Assembly: GCA_030149525.1 (NCBI GenBank)
Contig: JASBRJ010000029.1
Coordinates: 1 to 50,466, forward strand
DNA from: a bacterium
GTDB taxonomy: Bacteria; Vulcanimicrobiota; Xenobia; Xenobiales; JADMJV01
DNA length: 50,466 nucleotides
Direction: 5' to 3'
Both the position numbers and the translations under genes were made by a program. The notes below the pieces were generated by a model. That model was given only the letters and a program-made list of their open reading frames with translations, was not told the origin of the DNA and searched no databases. Positions 23,032 to 31,177 of this stretch are shown here, piece after piece. Position 1 is the stretch's first letter. Each line of letters opens with the position of its first letter.

Positions 23032-25032
23032 ATGGCATTTATCCAACAAGCAGGTTTCGGACCCAATCCATTCCTGAGCCAGTTTCCACAATCTTTCCAA
23101 GGCCCGCAGGCCTTCGGCCAATCACCAACTTTCGGCTTCAACCCACAGCAAGCTCAGATGATGTATATGCTGCAAACGCTGATGCAAGCGGTGCAGTCTC
23201 TATCGGCTGGATGGGGTCAATTCGCAGGCGGACAGCCTCAGCAGTTTGGCGGCGGCGGTAGCGGTGGCTACGGCGGCGGAGCACCTGCACCGGTTGGCGG
23301 TGGAGGCGGTTACGGCGGCGGAGCACCTGTCGGCGGAGGTGGCGGCGGCTACGGCGGCGGAGCACCTGTCGGTGGAGGCGGATACGGCGGCGGCGGCGTC
23401 AGCGGCGGCTACGGCGGCGGCGTAGGACCGACTCGTTTCCAACCTCAGCATACCGATGTAGCCGGCTTCCAAGCCTACATCGATGCGGTCGACCAGAACG
23501 GTAACGTCAACGCGAAGAAAATTGCGGCACCTGGCGCGAATGGCCAGAAACCGAGTGTTGCCGGCCAGCGTCGTCGAATCATTGAAGGATACAGCGCAGA
23601 ATTCTACGCCGGTAAGCGGATCGAGAGCGCACAGGAGATGAACCAGTACGCGAATATCGTGAACCGGGATCTCAATAGCAATGACCCTAGGGCACGAGAG
23701 GCAGCAACCTTTTCCCTCGTTGCGGCATCTTTCAAGAACGCAGGCGGAAACTACAACAACGGCCAGCTCAAGAAAGTACTCGAACAAACCGGCAATAAGG
23801 ACCTGGTCGGCGGCGGCGTAGGCAACAAAGACGTGCAAACCCTGGGAGCGGTCTCTCTGGCTATCAAACGGGGAACTCTAAAGCTCAGTCAGATATTTGG
23901 CGAAGACGGAAAAGACGTCCTCGGCGGAAACTCCATTACCGCCGGTGACAAAGTCAAATACGACGCAGCTATCGCAGCCGTGACATCCGGAAATCTCGGT
24001 GCCAACATCGCAGGCGTGAACAACAACACAAAGCCTGCCGACTTCAACCTGAACACATCCGGCCTGGCGGGCAACGCCGGTAATGCGGGTGCTGCTGGAA
24101 ACGCCGGTAACGCTGGAAATGCCGGAAACGCTGGTAATGCCGGAAATGCTGGCAATGCCGGAAATGCTGGCAATGCCGGTAACGCTGGAAATGCCGGTAA
24201 CGCTGGTAACGCTGGTAATGCCGGAAACGCTGGAAATGCCGGTAATGCCGGAAATGCCGGTAACGCAGGCGGAGCGGGCAGCTACGGCGGCGGTGCAGCC
24301 AACTTCGGTGGAACCCAGCCTTTCAGACCCGTACAACCCAACCCGTACAGCGGATTCAACCCCTACGGAGGCTTCGTCCCTCAGTCTCCTTACAGCTCCA
24401 CCGCTCACAACGGAATGAACCCGTCTCACGCTTACGGACTCAGTCCATTCATGGGTGGACAGGCTCAAGACCCGATGAGTCAACTGATGCAGATGCTCTT
24501 CACGATGCTGCAGTCACTCTTCCCGGGTATGGGCGGTTCGTTCCCTCCGGCGGGATTCAACGGCGGAGGTAACTTCGGGAATGTCGGAAACGCCGGTAAT
24601 GCCGGAAACGCGGGCAATGCTGGCAACGCCGGCAACGCCGGAAATGCTGGCAACGCCGGAAATGCCGGAAACGCTGGTAATGCAGGCAACGCCGGAAACG
24701 CGGGCAATGCCGGAAACGCTGGTAATGCAGGCAACGCCGGAAATGCCGGTAATGCCGGTAATGCCGGTAATGCCGGCAATGCCGGTAATGCAGGCAACGC
24801 CGGTAATGCCGGAAACGCCGGCAATGCCGGAAACGCCGGTAATGCAGGCGGAGCGGGCAGCTACGGTGGCGGCGTGACGGCCGGCTCTTACGGTGGCGCT
24901 CCCGTCGGCGGTGGTTACGGCGGAGCTCCAGTGGGAGGAGGCTACGGTGGCGCCCCCGCCCCCGCACCTTACGTTCCACCGGCACCGGCCCCAGCCCCGG
25001 CACCTCCCAAAAAGCAAGGTGGCTACGCCTAA
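23032..25032 (+). CDS. Gly-Asn-Ala tripeptide-repeat protein
   Basis: This 666-residue protein has a modular plan. Residues 1-70 are Phe/Gln/Pro-rich with a Met-rich helix (QMMYMLQTLMQAVQSL). Residues ~70-140 are YGGGAP/VGGGG repeats. Residues ~140-345 form the only globular-looking domain, mostly helical. Then comes array 1 with 21 GNA tripeptides, a Phe/Tyr/Pro linker with a second Met-rich helix (MQMLFTMLQSLFPGMGG), array 2 with 29 unbroken GNA tripeptides, GYGGAPVGG repeats and a Pro/Ala tail. There is no signal peptide, sortase motif or membrane segment. Codons for G, N and A vary freely, so the repeat is held at protein level. ATG 23032 has AGAGGGAG upstream and a strong terminator follows. 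No function is known; Gly at every third position suggests a polyglycine-II or collagen-like fold. Confidence 0.8.
   Translation: MAFIQQAGFGPNPFLSQFPQSFQGPQAFGQSPTFGFNPQQAQMMYMLQTLMQAVQSLSAGWGQFAGGQPQQFGGGGSGGYGGGAPAPVGGGGGYGGGAPVGGGGGGYGGGAPVGGGGYGGGGVSGGYGGGVGPTRFQPQHTDVAGFQAYIDAVDQNGNVNAKKIAAPGANGQKPSVAGQRRRIIEGYSAEFYAGKRIESAQEMNQYANIVNRDLNSNDPRAREAATFSLVAASFKNAGGNYNNGQLKKVLEQTGNKDLVGGGVGNKDVQTLGAVSLAIKRGTLKLSQIFGEDGKDVLGGNSITAGDKVKYDAAIAAVTSGNLGANIAGVNNNTKPADFNLNTSGLAGNAGNAGAAGNAGNAGNAGNAGNAGNAGNAGNAGNAGNAGNAGNAGNAGNAGNAGNAGNAGNAGNAGGAGSYGGGAANFGGTQPFRPVQPNPYSGFNPYGGFVPQSPYSSTAHNGMNPSHAYGLSPFMGGQAQDPMSQLMQMLFTMLQSLFPGMGGSFPPAGFNGGGNFGNVGNAGNAGNAGNAGNAGNAGNAGNAGNAGNAGNAGNAGNAGNAGNAGNAGNAGNAGNAGNAGNAGNAGNAGNAGNAGNAGNAGNAGNAGGAGSYGGGVTAGSYGGAPVGGGYGGAPVGGGYGGAPAPAPYVPPAPAPAPAPPKKQGGYA
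24070..24267 (+). repeat. 9-bp coding repeat array 1, (Gly-Asn-Ala)n
   Basis: Twenty-two consecutive 9-bp units encode 21 GNA and one GAA tripeptide. Third codon positions differ between neighbouring units (AAC/AAT, GGA/GGT/GGC, GCC/GCT/GCA), so the array is not a fresh expansion of one unit. Confidence 0.95.
24586..24846 (+). repeat. 9-bp coding repeat array 2, (Gly-Asn-Ala)29
   Basis: Twenty-nine unbroken 9-bp units encode GNA, preceded by one GNV unit. Parts of the array repeat in longer blocks (for example GCAGGCAACGCCGGAAA recurs), suggesting some duplications of several units at once. Confidence 0.95.
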
Positions 25033-25062
25033 AACGTAGTCACCCGACTCTCGCAAAGTGAC

Positions 25063-25092
25063 AAAACCGCTCCTGGCTCGGAGCGGTTTTTT
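25063..25092 (+). terminator. Rho-independent terminator of the (GNA)n gene
   Basis: An 11-bp perfect stem (AAAACCGCTCC with GGAGCGGTTTT) has a 6-nt loop and a T6 tract that includes the end of the stem. It lies 30 nt after the stop codon. The remaining stretch to 25264 shows nothing else that I can identify. Confidence 0.95.
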
Positions 25093-25264
25093 CTTTTGCT
25101 CACAATCTGTCCAAGGTCTAATCGACGAAGAGTTCCTCTATGCCGACCGCTCCCTGAGCGCTAGAAGGTCAGACCCGGAAACCAAAACACACGGCTAATA
25201 AAAAGCGCCCCCCAACCGGAGAGCACTACAAAATTCCTTCAAAACCTAAAATCCTAAAGGTATT

Positions 25265-25996
25265 CTAAGCCGTTTGCGCCTCAATTCCATGCTCTGTCGT
25301 TCCGTGTTGTTCAACCACGAAAAAAGCGGCCCAGGTCACCGCCGCGGCCCAGGCTTGGGGCGACTCCAGATGAGAGAAGAGATGATAGAGATGGTTATTC
25401 CAACGTCCGTCGACAGCCGCCACTGCCAGCAAACCAACCCATCCCAGGGCGCTTGTCTTCCAAAAATCTCCCGGGCTGGGAGCTAAGCCGAGCACACTGA
25501 ACCCAAGTCCGAGAAACAGAAAGACGGGAAACACTAGACTCAGATGTCGATAAAGGGTCGCCTTCAGAGCGATGAGTGGCAAAGACTCCATGAGGCCACA
25601 AGCCACCAAACATCCCAAGACCAGGAGAGGCAAGACTTTTAGGCACTTGCGAGCCCCCAGAATAAGACCGGCGGCTAGCCTCTCAAAGACACCGTTACCG
25701 CCCGAAATCAACTTCCAGGTGCCGGCCCAGCATTGAGAGCCATCCTCTTTCTGAGTCTTTCCCCAAGGGTCGAGTAGGAAGAGGAAAGCTCTAGCCCCTG
25801 CTACCAGGTAAAAAATATCGTCTAGCGGCCCTGACCAAAGCATAGCTAGGTGGGCCCAAACATCATTCTTGGATGCGAGAGCCAACGAAACGAGAAAGTC
25901 CGCCCCTAGAATGAAAATAAACATCGGAACAAACTGTTGTTGCCGCTGTGAGGGTGCCGGCGGGCCCGGATTCCCTATGTTGGCATTTTCTGTCAT
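25265..25996 (-). CDS. Multi-pass membrane protein of unknown function
   Basis: This 243-residue protein has about five or six hydrophobic segments (for example VPMFIFILGADFLVSLALA, LLVLGCLVACGLM, LVFPVFLFLGLGFSVLGLA) after a Pro/Gln-rich cytoplasmic start. It matches no family I know. ATG 25996 overlaps the PEP carboxylase stop by 4 bp, so it is translationally coupled to ppc. A transport or regulatory role tied to anaplerosis is only a guess from position. Confidence 0.65.
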   Translation of the reverse strand: MTENANIGNPGPPAPSQRQQQFVPMFIFILGADFLVSLALASKNDVWAHLAMLWSGPLDDIFYLVAGARAFLFLLDPWGKTQKEDGSQCWAGTWKLISGGNGVFERLAAGLILGARKCLKVLPLLVLGCLVACGLMESLPLIALKATLYRHLSLVFPVFLFLGLGFSVLGLAPSPGDFWKTSALGWVGLLAVAAVDGRWNNHLYHLFSHLESPQAWAAAVTWAAFFVVEQHGTTEHGIEAQTA

Positions 25997-28671
25997 CCTG
26001 TTGTCCTCAATCCTGCGGCGACTCCCTTAATAGCCAACCGCATTAAAATCGGTCCGTCCGGGCTGCCGGCTTCGATAAGCTCGAAGGCGCGAAGTTGAAT
26101 CAAGTTGAGTGGGTCAACGTAGGGGTTTCGGCGGCGAATGGAGTCGGCAAGCCAAGGAACTTCGTCGAGCAGCTCACTTTCACCCGTGATCTCTTTGACC
26201 AACTGAACAGTTAAATCGTACTCCTCACGGATCCTCTGCCAAACCGACCAGAGAGCCTCATCCTCTCGTCCCCTCTCGGCGTACCCAAGAGCGATATCCA
26301 TGTCGGCCTTCGCCAAAGCGAGAGTCGCGTTTCGAATGATAGCCCTGAAGAAGCTCCAACTCTTATACCACTCTTTCACCTGGGAGAGATCTTCGTCTTT
26401 GAACGCCGTTCCAACTCCATACCATGCCGGAAGAAGAATGCGAGCCTGAGTCCAGGCAAAAGTCCAGGGAATGGCTCTCAGATTCTCCAGTGAGGCCTGG
26501 CCCTTTCTTCTGGAGGGCCGAGAGCCGATGGGCAACTGTTCGATCTCGGCGATGGGGGTCATGGAACGAAAAAATCGGATGAAGCCCTCCATGGCGAGCA
26601 GACTTCGATAGCCCTCCAAACTCTTTTGAGCCATGCGCTCCAACTCGTCGCCCCATTTTTGAGTGAGCTCTTCATTTTTGCCGAAGTCGGGCGAATGAAC
26701 AGAAAGCTGCGCCCACAGGAGTTGTTCCAAGTGGCGATAAGCAATGGCCGGGTCGTCGTAGCGCTCGGAGAGCACTTCGCCCTGCTCGGTCACCCGGAGA
26801 CCTTCCCTGGCAACCTTCACGGGCAGAGAAAGGATGGAACGCGCAGCCGGACCACCTCCGCGACCCAGCGCACCTCCTCGACCATGAAAAAACAGAAGTC
26901 GAATGTTCAATTCTCCTGCCACTTCCGCCAACGCTCGTTGCGCTTTGTAGAGATTCCAGTTGGCGGCAAGGTATCCACCATCTTTCGTGCTATCGGAATA
27001 ACCGATCATAACCATTTGCAGCGGCGTCTCTTCGGTGAACGTGTTGCGGTAAGCTCGACAGGAAAATAGCTCGCGCAACAGATCTGGACCGTTTCGCAGA
27101 TCGTTGACCGTCTCGAGCAGAGGCACCAGCGGCTGGCTGAGGGTCGGAGCGAACGTCTTTTGCAACCACAACAGGGCCAGGATGTCGGAGGCGCTCTCCG
27201 TCATCGACACAATGTGCGCCCCCAAACCTTCTCCTTGCGATCGCCCTGCAAATTGCTCAAGGACCCCGAAAAGCTCGATGACACGCTGAGTGTTCTCACT
27301 CCAGCCGGATCGAGGCAAGTCGATAGCTGTTTCAAGAACTTGATTTAGAACACGGGAGCGCTCGTGAGAGGCCAGGCCAAGATAGTTATCTGTCAGGCCG
27401 AGATGCTTGAGAAGTTCGGCCACCACTTCCCGATAGACTTTACTGTTCTCTCTGACGTCGAGGCGCGCCGTGGCAAAGCCGAAGGTCTCAACACATGCAA
27501 TCCAATCATCCAATCGCGGCTCGAAGGAGATTCCACCGCGAGAACACTGGTGACTGACCGCATCACGCAACAAGTTCAAGTCTCGAAGCAGGCTTCTAGA
27601 CGATCGGTAGCCCGTCACGCCACCTTGCTCGGTGGCCAACAGTCGCCAGTGTACGGCCTCTAGATAACAACGGTAGATCTCCTCTGCAGGCTGTTTCTCT
27701 AACTCCTGACCGAGAGCAGCGAACTCCTCACGATAGTGGTTCAGTCGTTCCACGAGAGGCTTGTGAAATTGGATCCTGACGGTGGATTGAGAGAGATGAT
27801 CCAGGATGTAACGACAAGCTTTGCGGTGCCGCTTGAGGGTTTTCATCCGCAATTTGTCGAGCGCCGCCGCCGTCACCGCCGGGGTAACGAAAGGGTTGCC
27901 GTCCCGGTCTCCGCCGATCCAAGTTCCGAACCGGAGCAGAGACGGTAAAGTTCCATCGAGTTCCGGATAGTATTCCCGCACAGACTCTCTCAAGTCGCCT
28001 ACTAAGTTAGGAACCACCTCCCACAGGCTGCCCAGAAAAAAGAGTGAGCGGTCCAACTCCTCCAATACCGTGGGGCGCTTAGCTCTTAGCATGTCTGTTT
28101 CCCACAAGGTCATAAGCTCCGAGCGAATCTCGGTCTCCACCCGCTTTGCCTCCCTGGCGAGAAGGTCTCCCCGCTCTCGACGACGGAGAAGCCGGCGGAT
28201 TCGCCGGAGTTTGCTTCGCACTGTGCGCCGCTTGGCTTCGGTGGGATGAGCCGTGAAAACGGGTTCGATAAAGGAGAAGTCAAGAACGACAAGCAGTTCT
28301 TCGGCCGAAACTCCGGCCTCTTTTAAAGACTGAACAGCCGCCCGGATAGACTCTTTTCGGGGAGCCGGTTCGGTCTCTCGTTCTCGATTGCGCAGGACCC
28401 TCACTCGGTGGCGGTCCTCGGCCAAATTGGCCAGATCAAAAAAGACCGAAAAAGCTCTACAAAGTCCAAAGAGCTCTTCATCCTTAGAGGAAAAGATAAG
28501 CTCTTTCAACTTCTCGGTGGCCCCTTCTGTTCCCTTACGACGGGCGATAGAGCATTCCCGAACCTCTTCTTCGAAGGCTAGAAAATCCGGGCCTTCCTGT
28601 GCGCTTATAACGCCTCCCAAAAGGTCTCCTAAATACCGAACTTCGTCTCGGAGATGATGATTATCGCTCAT
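25993..28671 (-). CDS. ppc: Phosphoenolpyruvate carboxylase
   Basis: This enzyme adds bicarbonate to PEP to make oxaloacetate, feeding the TCA cycle. At 892 residues it is full length, with the conserved signatures FTAHPTEAKRRTV (catalytic His), GTWIGGDRDGNPFVTP, GYSDSTKDGGYLAANW and the glycine-rich loop FFHGRGGALGRGGG. The catalytic loop WTQARILLPAWYG and a C-terminus of GLRTTG are close to the usual RNTG end. The start is ATG 28671 with GTGAGG upstream; a GTG four codons earlier is possible. It overlaps the DUF2470-like gene upstream and the membrane protein gene downstream, so all three are coupled. Confidence 0.97.
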   Translation of the reverse strand: MSDNHHLRDEVRYLGDLLGGVISAQEGPDFLAFEEEVRECSIARRKGTEGATEKLKELIFSSKDEELFGLCRAFSVFFDLANLAEDRHRVRVLRNRERETEPAPRKESIRAAVQSLKEAGVSAEELLVVLDFSFIEPVFTAHPTEAKRRTVRSKLRRIRRLLRRRERGDLLAREAKRVETEIRSELMTLWETDMLRAKRPTVLEELDRSLFFLGSLWEVVPNLVGDLRESVREYYPELDGTLPSLLRFGTWIGGDRDGNPFVTPAVTAAALDKLRMKTLKRHRKACRYILDHLSQSTVRIQFHKPLVERLNHYREEFAALGQELEKQPAEEIYRCYLEAVHWRLLATEQGGVTGYRSSRSLLRDLNLLRDAVSHQCSRGGISFEPRLDDWIACVETFGFATARLDVRENSKVYREVVAELLKHLGLTDNYLGLASHERSRVLNQVLETAIDLPRSGWSENTQRVIELFGVLEQFAGRSQGEGLGAHIVSMTESASDILALLWLQKTFAPTLSQPLVPLLETVNDLRNGPDLLRELFSCRAYRNTFTEETPLQMVMIGYSDSTKDGGYLAANWNLYKAQRALAEVAGELNIRLLFFHGRGGALGRGGGPAARSILSLPVKVAREGLRVTEQGEVLSERYDDPAIAYRHLEQLLWAQLSVHSPDFGKNEELTQKWGDELERMAQKSLEGYRSLLAMEGFIRFFRSMTPIAEIEQLPIGSRPSRRKGQASLENLRAIPWTFAWTQARILLPAWYGVGTAFKDEDLSQVKEWYKSWSFFRAIIRNATLALAKADMDIALGYAERGREDEALWSVWQRIREEYDLTVQLVKEITGESELLDEVPWLADSIRRRNPYVDPLNLIQLRAFELIEAGSPDGPILMRLAIKGVAAGLRTTG

Positions 28672-29113
28672 GGCGTGCCTCACGTAACATTAGTATTAAA
28701 GTCTTCCGAACGTCGTTGGCCGATAAACATGGCTGCGGGAACGAGACCCACACATGTTCGGCTCCGTCCTGATGAATAGTGAGAAAAAAGCCGTCCTGTT
28801 CAACCCAAGGCATGGTCACGGGAACACCTTTTTCAACCTCTCGACCGGCTGTCCTTAAGAAGTCGGCAAACGTATCGGCATGGTCGTCTTCCATATGGGA
28901 ACATATCCCCTGAGCGCTCTCCCACAGAGGGTCGGGTTCGGTCGCGGCAAGCATAGAAGCCGAGATCGGAAACTCTCCAAAAGCCGTGAGGAGAGACTCG
29001 CCGCTCTTGGAGAGACGAAACAGAGGTTGTCCCTGGGCAGGTTCGGGTGTCCCCTGCAATCCACGGACCCGGAGAGTGCTTGCCACCTTGGCCGGTTTCA
29101 AATCATAGTTCAC
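28661..29113 (-). CDS. DUF2470-like protein (HugZ C-terminal domain type)
   Basis: This 150-residue protein ends in a DUF2470-like domain: ICSHMEDDHADTFADFL (the HMNxDHxD pattern), VTMPWVEQDGFFLTIHQDG and VWVSFPQPCLSANDVRKTL. Such a domain forms the C-terminal part of heme-utilisation protein HugZ and of related split-barrel proteins. The FMN/heme-binding barrel half is not evident here, although residues 1-70 may be a reduced version. GTG 29113 is preferred, with AAGG about 6 nt upstream; longer readings run into the divergent gene's 5' region. It overlaps the start of ppc. Whether it binds heme is unknown. Confidence 0.65.
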   Translation of the reverse strand: MNYDLKPAKVASTLRVRGLQGTPEPAQGQPLFRLSKSGESLLTAFGEFPISASMLAATEPDPLWESAQGICSHMEDDHADTFADFLRTAGREVEKGVPVTMPWVEQDGFFLTIHQDGAEHVWVSFPQPCLSANDVRKTLILMLREARHER

Positions 29114-29263
29114 TGACCTTGTCCTTTGCTCTCTTGACGAGGTGGCCTGCCGGTCATTTCTCAAGAGAGTGTGATCCAGTTCACAGATATTCCACCCTCG
29201 GCAAGAGATGATTCTGAAGGGAAAAACCGTGTCAGCGAGGGTGTCGCCGGACGGAAGGTAAGC

Positions 29264-31177
29264 ATGATTAGCAAAGAAGACTTTCGCGACGCAGCGGTAG
29301 CAGGCCTCGACGAAATCGAGCAACTCAACGACTTCGTGAAGCGAAACGCGGCCAACAAGCATTTTTCAAAGCCCGACGACGGTCGCCCGTACGGCTTCCA
29401 GATCACCTCCGCCCCGGAGATTCCACAGCAACTTGCCCCCTATCAGTTCCTGCGCACAGATTTGGGATTGCTCCTGGGGCCGAGCGGAAGCGGACTCCTC
29501 GACAACACTTGGAGTAAGTATGAGTTGAGTCCCGGAGAACGGGACCAGGGAAAGCTTCGACCGGCCCTCATGCGGCTTTTCTCGGCGGCTGCGCGCATCG
29601 CCGCACCGCGCGGGGTTGGACAGGCCCTCAAGCGGCTTGTGGGCGATTTTGAAAGACGATATTTTCCTATCGTGGCCGGCACCGTCTCCACCGAACACTC
29701 TCACACAGAGAAGCGCTTTGCTCTTCTATCCGTTTTGCAGAACGGACAGGGTAGCCACCTGCTCAACGGCCTGCTGGGGAACTCGCCCACAGGTTCCCAA
29801 TCCGACACGACTCTCCCGGAGAGCCTTCCCAGTCGCCATATTCGTCAGGATCCTGTAACAGCCAGACGCCAATTCTTATTTGAAGCGGCTTATCGAGCAA
29901 AATCCTGGAGCGACGCTTACCGTCAAGCGCGGGCTCTCAACCAGGTTCCTCCCAATCCGAAGTTTGAGCAAAAGCTCGGTCAGGTGTGTCGAAGCCTGGG
30001 CCAAACCAACTGCCCTCGAAACAAAAAAAAACAGATTCTAGCCGACCTGGCCTACGGCTCTAAGGAGAGTCGGCAGCAGGCTATCGGACTCGCCCTAGAA
30101 GCCCTCTCCTCCCCCGTTCTGGGATGCCGTCCGGGAGAATTGGAGAGCCTTCTTTGCCAACTTCTTGAGCCTGGAGACCCCTGGTGGAAGAGTAGCCTGA
30201 ACAGACTTTACCGCCACCTGCCGGTGCCTCATCGTTGGGGCTCGGACATGCGTCGATTATGGCAAGTCGAGCCGAGCCTTCGAGGGTTCTGCAGAGTTCT
30301 TTTCAACATGCTTCGCTATCCGAAACAACGCGCTCTCGCAAGTCTGATACGTCACGGAATGGCATCACCGGCGTTATCGGTCGATCCCACCTTGACGCGC
30401 CAACGGTTTCTTAAGGTGAAAGACGAGGTCGCTGGCTGGCTCGAACTCCTCCCACCGGTCGATGAGTTTTCCATGGAGACGCTCAACGGTGTGGACCTAG
30501 CAGAAGAACACGCGCCTCTGCTGAGGTCGGTTGCCGCCTTGCTCTCGATCTCCACTCCAAAGAACTGCTTTCTCTCCGACCAGCGAGTCCCGGTTAGACT
30601 GAGTGGCCATGGAGAAAGCACCCGGCTTGCGGTGAGTCGACAATTTCTAACATCGCCGATATCGGAGCAAAAGTTCCACCTCGCTCGCGCTCTCTACCGG
30701 CACGCAAGCGGACTCGACCGCCTGGAAAGCCGAGCGCAAGGCCTTGACGAGCTCTCCTCGCTGCTTGAGAAAGCTCTCGCCTACGCCGAATGGAATGCCC
30801 ATTGCGCGGAATCTTTGACAGAGTTTCCGGCGGACTTACCCACAGGCCCAGAACTGTTGGCGGCTCTGGAGGACATGTATTGGGACACCCAAGACTCAAC
30901 CTATCAACGCTTGGCGCTTAACATCCACTACGGTGGCTGGTGCCCGCTTTTCGACCGAGAGGCCGATCTGTTTGCAGGGTGCTTCGTCGACCTCGTCAGC
31001 GCCAGCTACGCTATGGTCAAGAGCGAACTCTGGAGACGGAACACCGAAGACATCTCCGACAACGTCGGCCTGGAGGCTCTCATCGTTTTGGGTGAGACCT
31101 CCTCCGTGGTGTGTCTACGACTGCAAACCCTCTGGGTCGAAACCGCCGATTCTTTACAAAGGACCTCTACCAAATGA
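29264..31177 (+). CDS. Unknown 637-residue soluble protein
   Basis: I do not recognise a family. The protein is largely helical with no signal peptide, membrane segment or clear catalytic motif. It shows charged helices (EDFRDAAVAGLDEIEQLNDFVK), a possible superhelical middle (RRQFLFEAAYRAKSWSDAYRQAR) and a Trp/Cys-containing C-terminal part (HYGGWCPLFDREADLF). The start is ATG 29264, fixed by GGAAGG 5 nt upstream, rather than an ATG 31 codons earlier. Its last 11 bp overlap the convergent TraB-like gene. It is divergent from the DUF2470-ppc operon. Proximity to a MoxR ATPase hints at a client or partner role, but this is weak. Confidence 0.6.
   Translation: MISKEDFRDAAVAGLDEIEQLNDFVKRNAANKHFSKPDDGRPYGFQITSAPEIPQQLAPYQFLRTDLGLLLGPSGSGLLDNTWSKYELSPGERDQGKLRPALMRLFSAAARIAAPRGVGQALKRLVGDFERRYFPIVAGTVSTEHSHTEKRFALLSVLQNGQGSHLLNGLLGNSPTGSQSDTTLPESLPSRHIRQDPVTARRQFLFEAAYRAKSWSDAYRQARALNQVPPNPKFEQKLGQVCRSLGQTNCPRNKKKQILADLAYGSKESRQQAIGLALEALSSPVLGCRPGELESLLCQLLEPGDPWWKSSLNRLYRHLPVPHRWGSDMRRLWQVEPSLRGFCRVLFNMLRYPKQRALASLIRHGMASPALSVDPTLTRQRFLKVKDEVAGWLELLPPVDEFSMETLNGVDLAEEHAPLLRSVAALLSISTPKNCFLSDQRVPVRLSGHGESTRLAVSRQFLTSPISEQKFHLARALYRHASGLDRLESRAQGLDELSSLLEKALAYAEWNAHCAESLTEFPADLPTGPELLAALEDMYWDTQDSTYQRLALNIHYGGWCPLFDREADLFAGCFVDLVSASYAMVKSELWRRNTEDISDNVGLEALIVLGETSSVVCLRLQTLWVETADSLQRTSTK

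Noticed and set aside
24070-24846. Repeat arrays considered as CRISPR or as a minisatellite outside genes
   Set aside because: There are no spacers. The 9-bp unit is in frame throughout and encodes a constant tripeptide.
23200-25056. Long open frames on the minus strand across the (GNA)n gene
   Set aside because: They come from the 9-bp repeats, which lack stops in several frames. They have no initiation signals, and the plus-strand protein explains the region.
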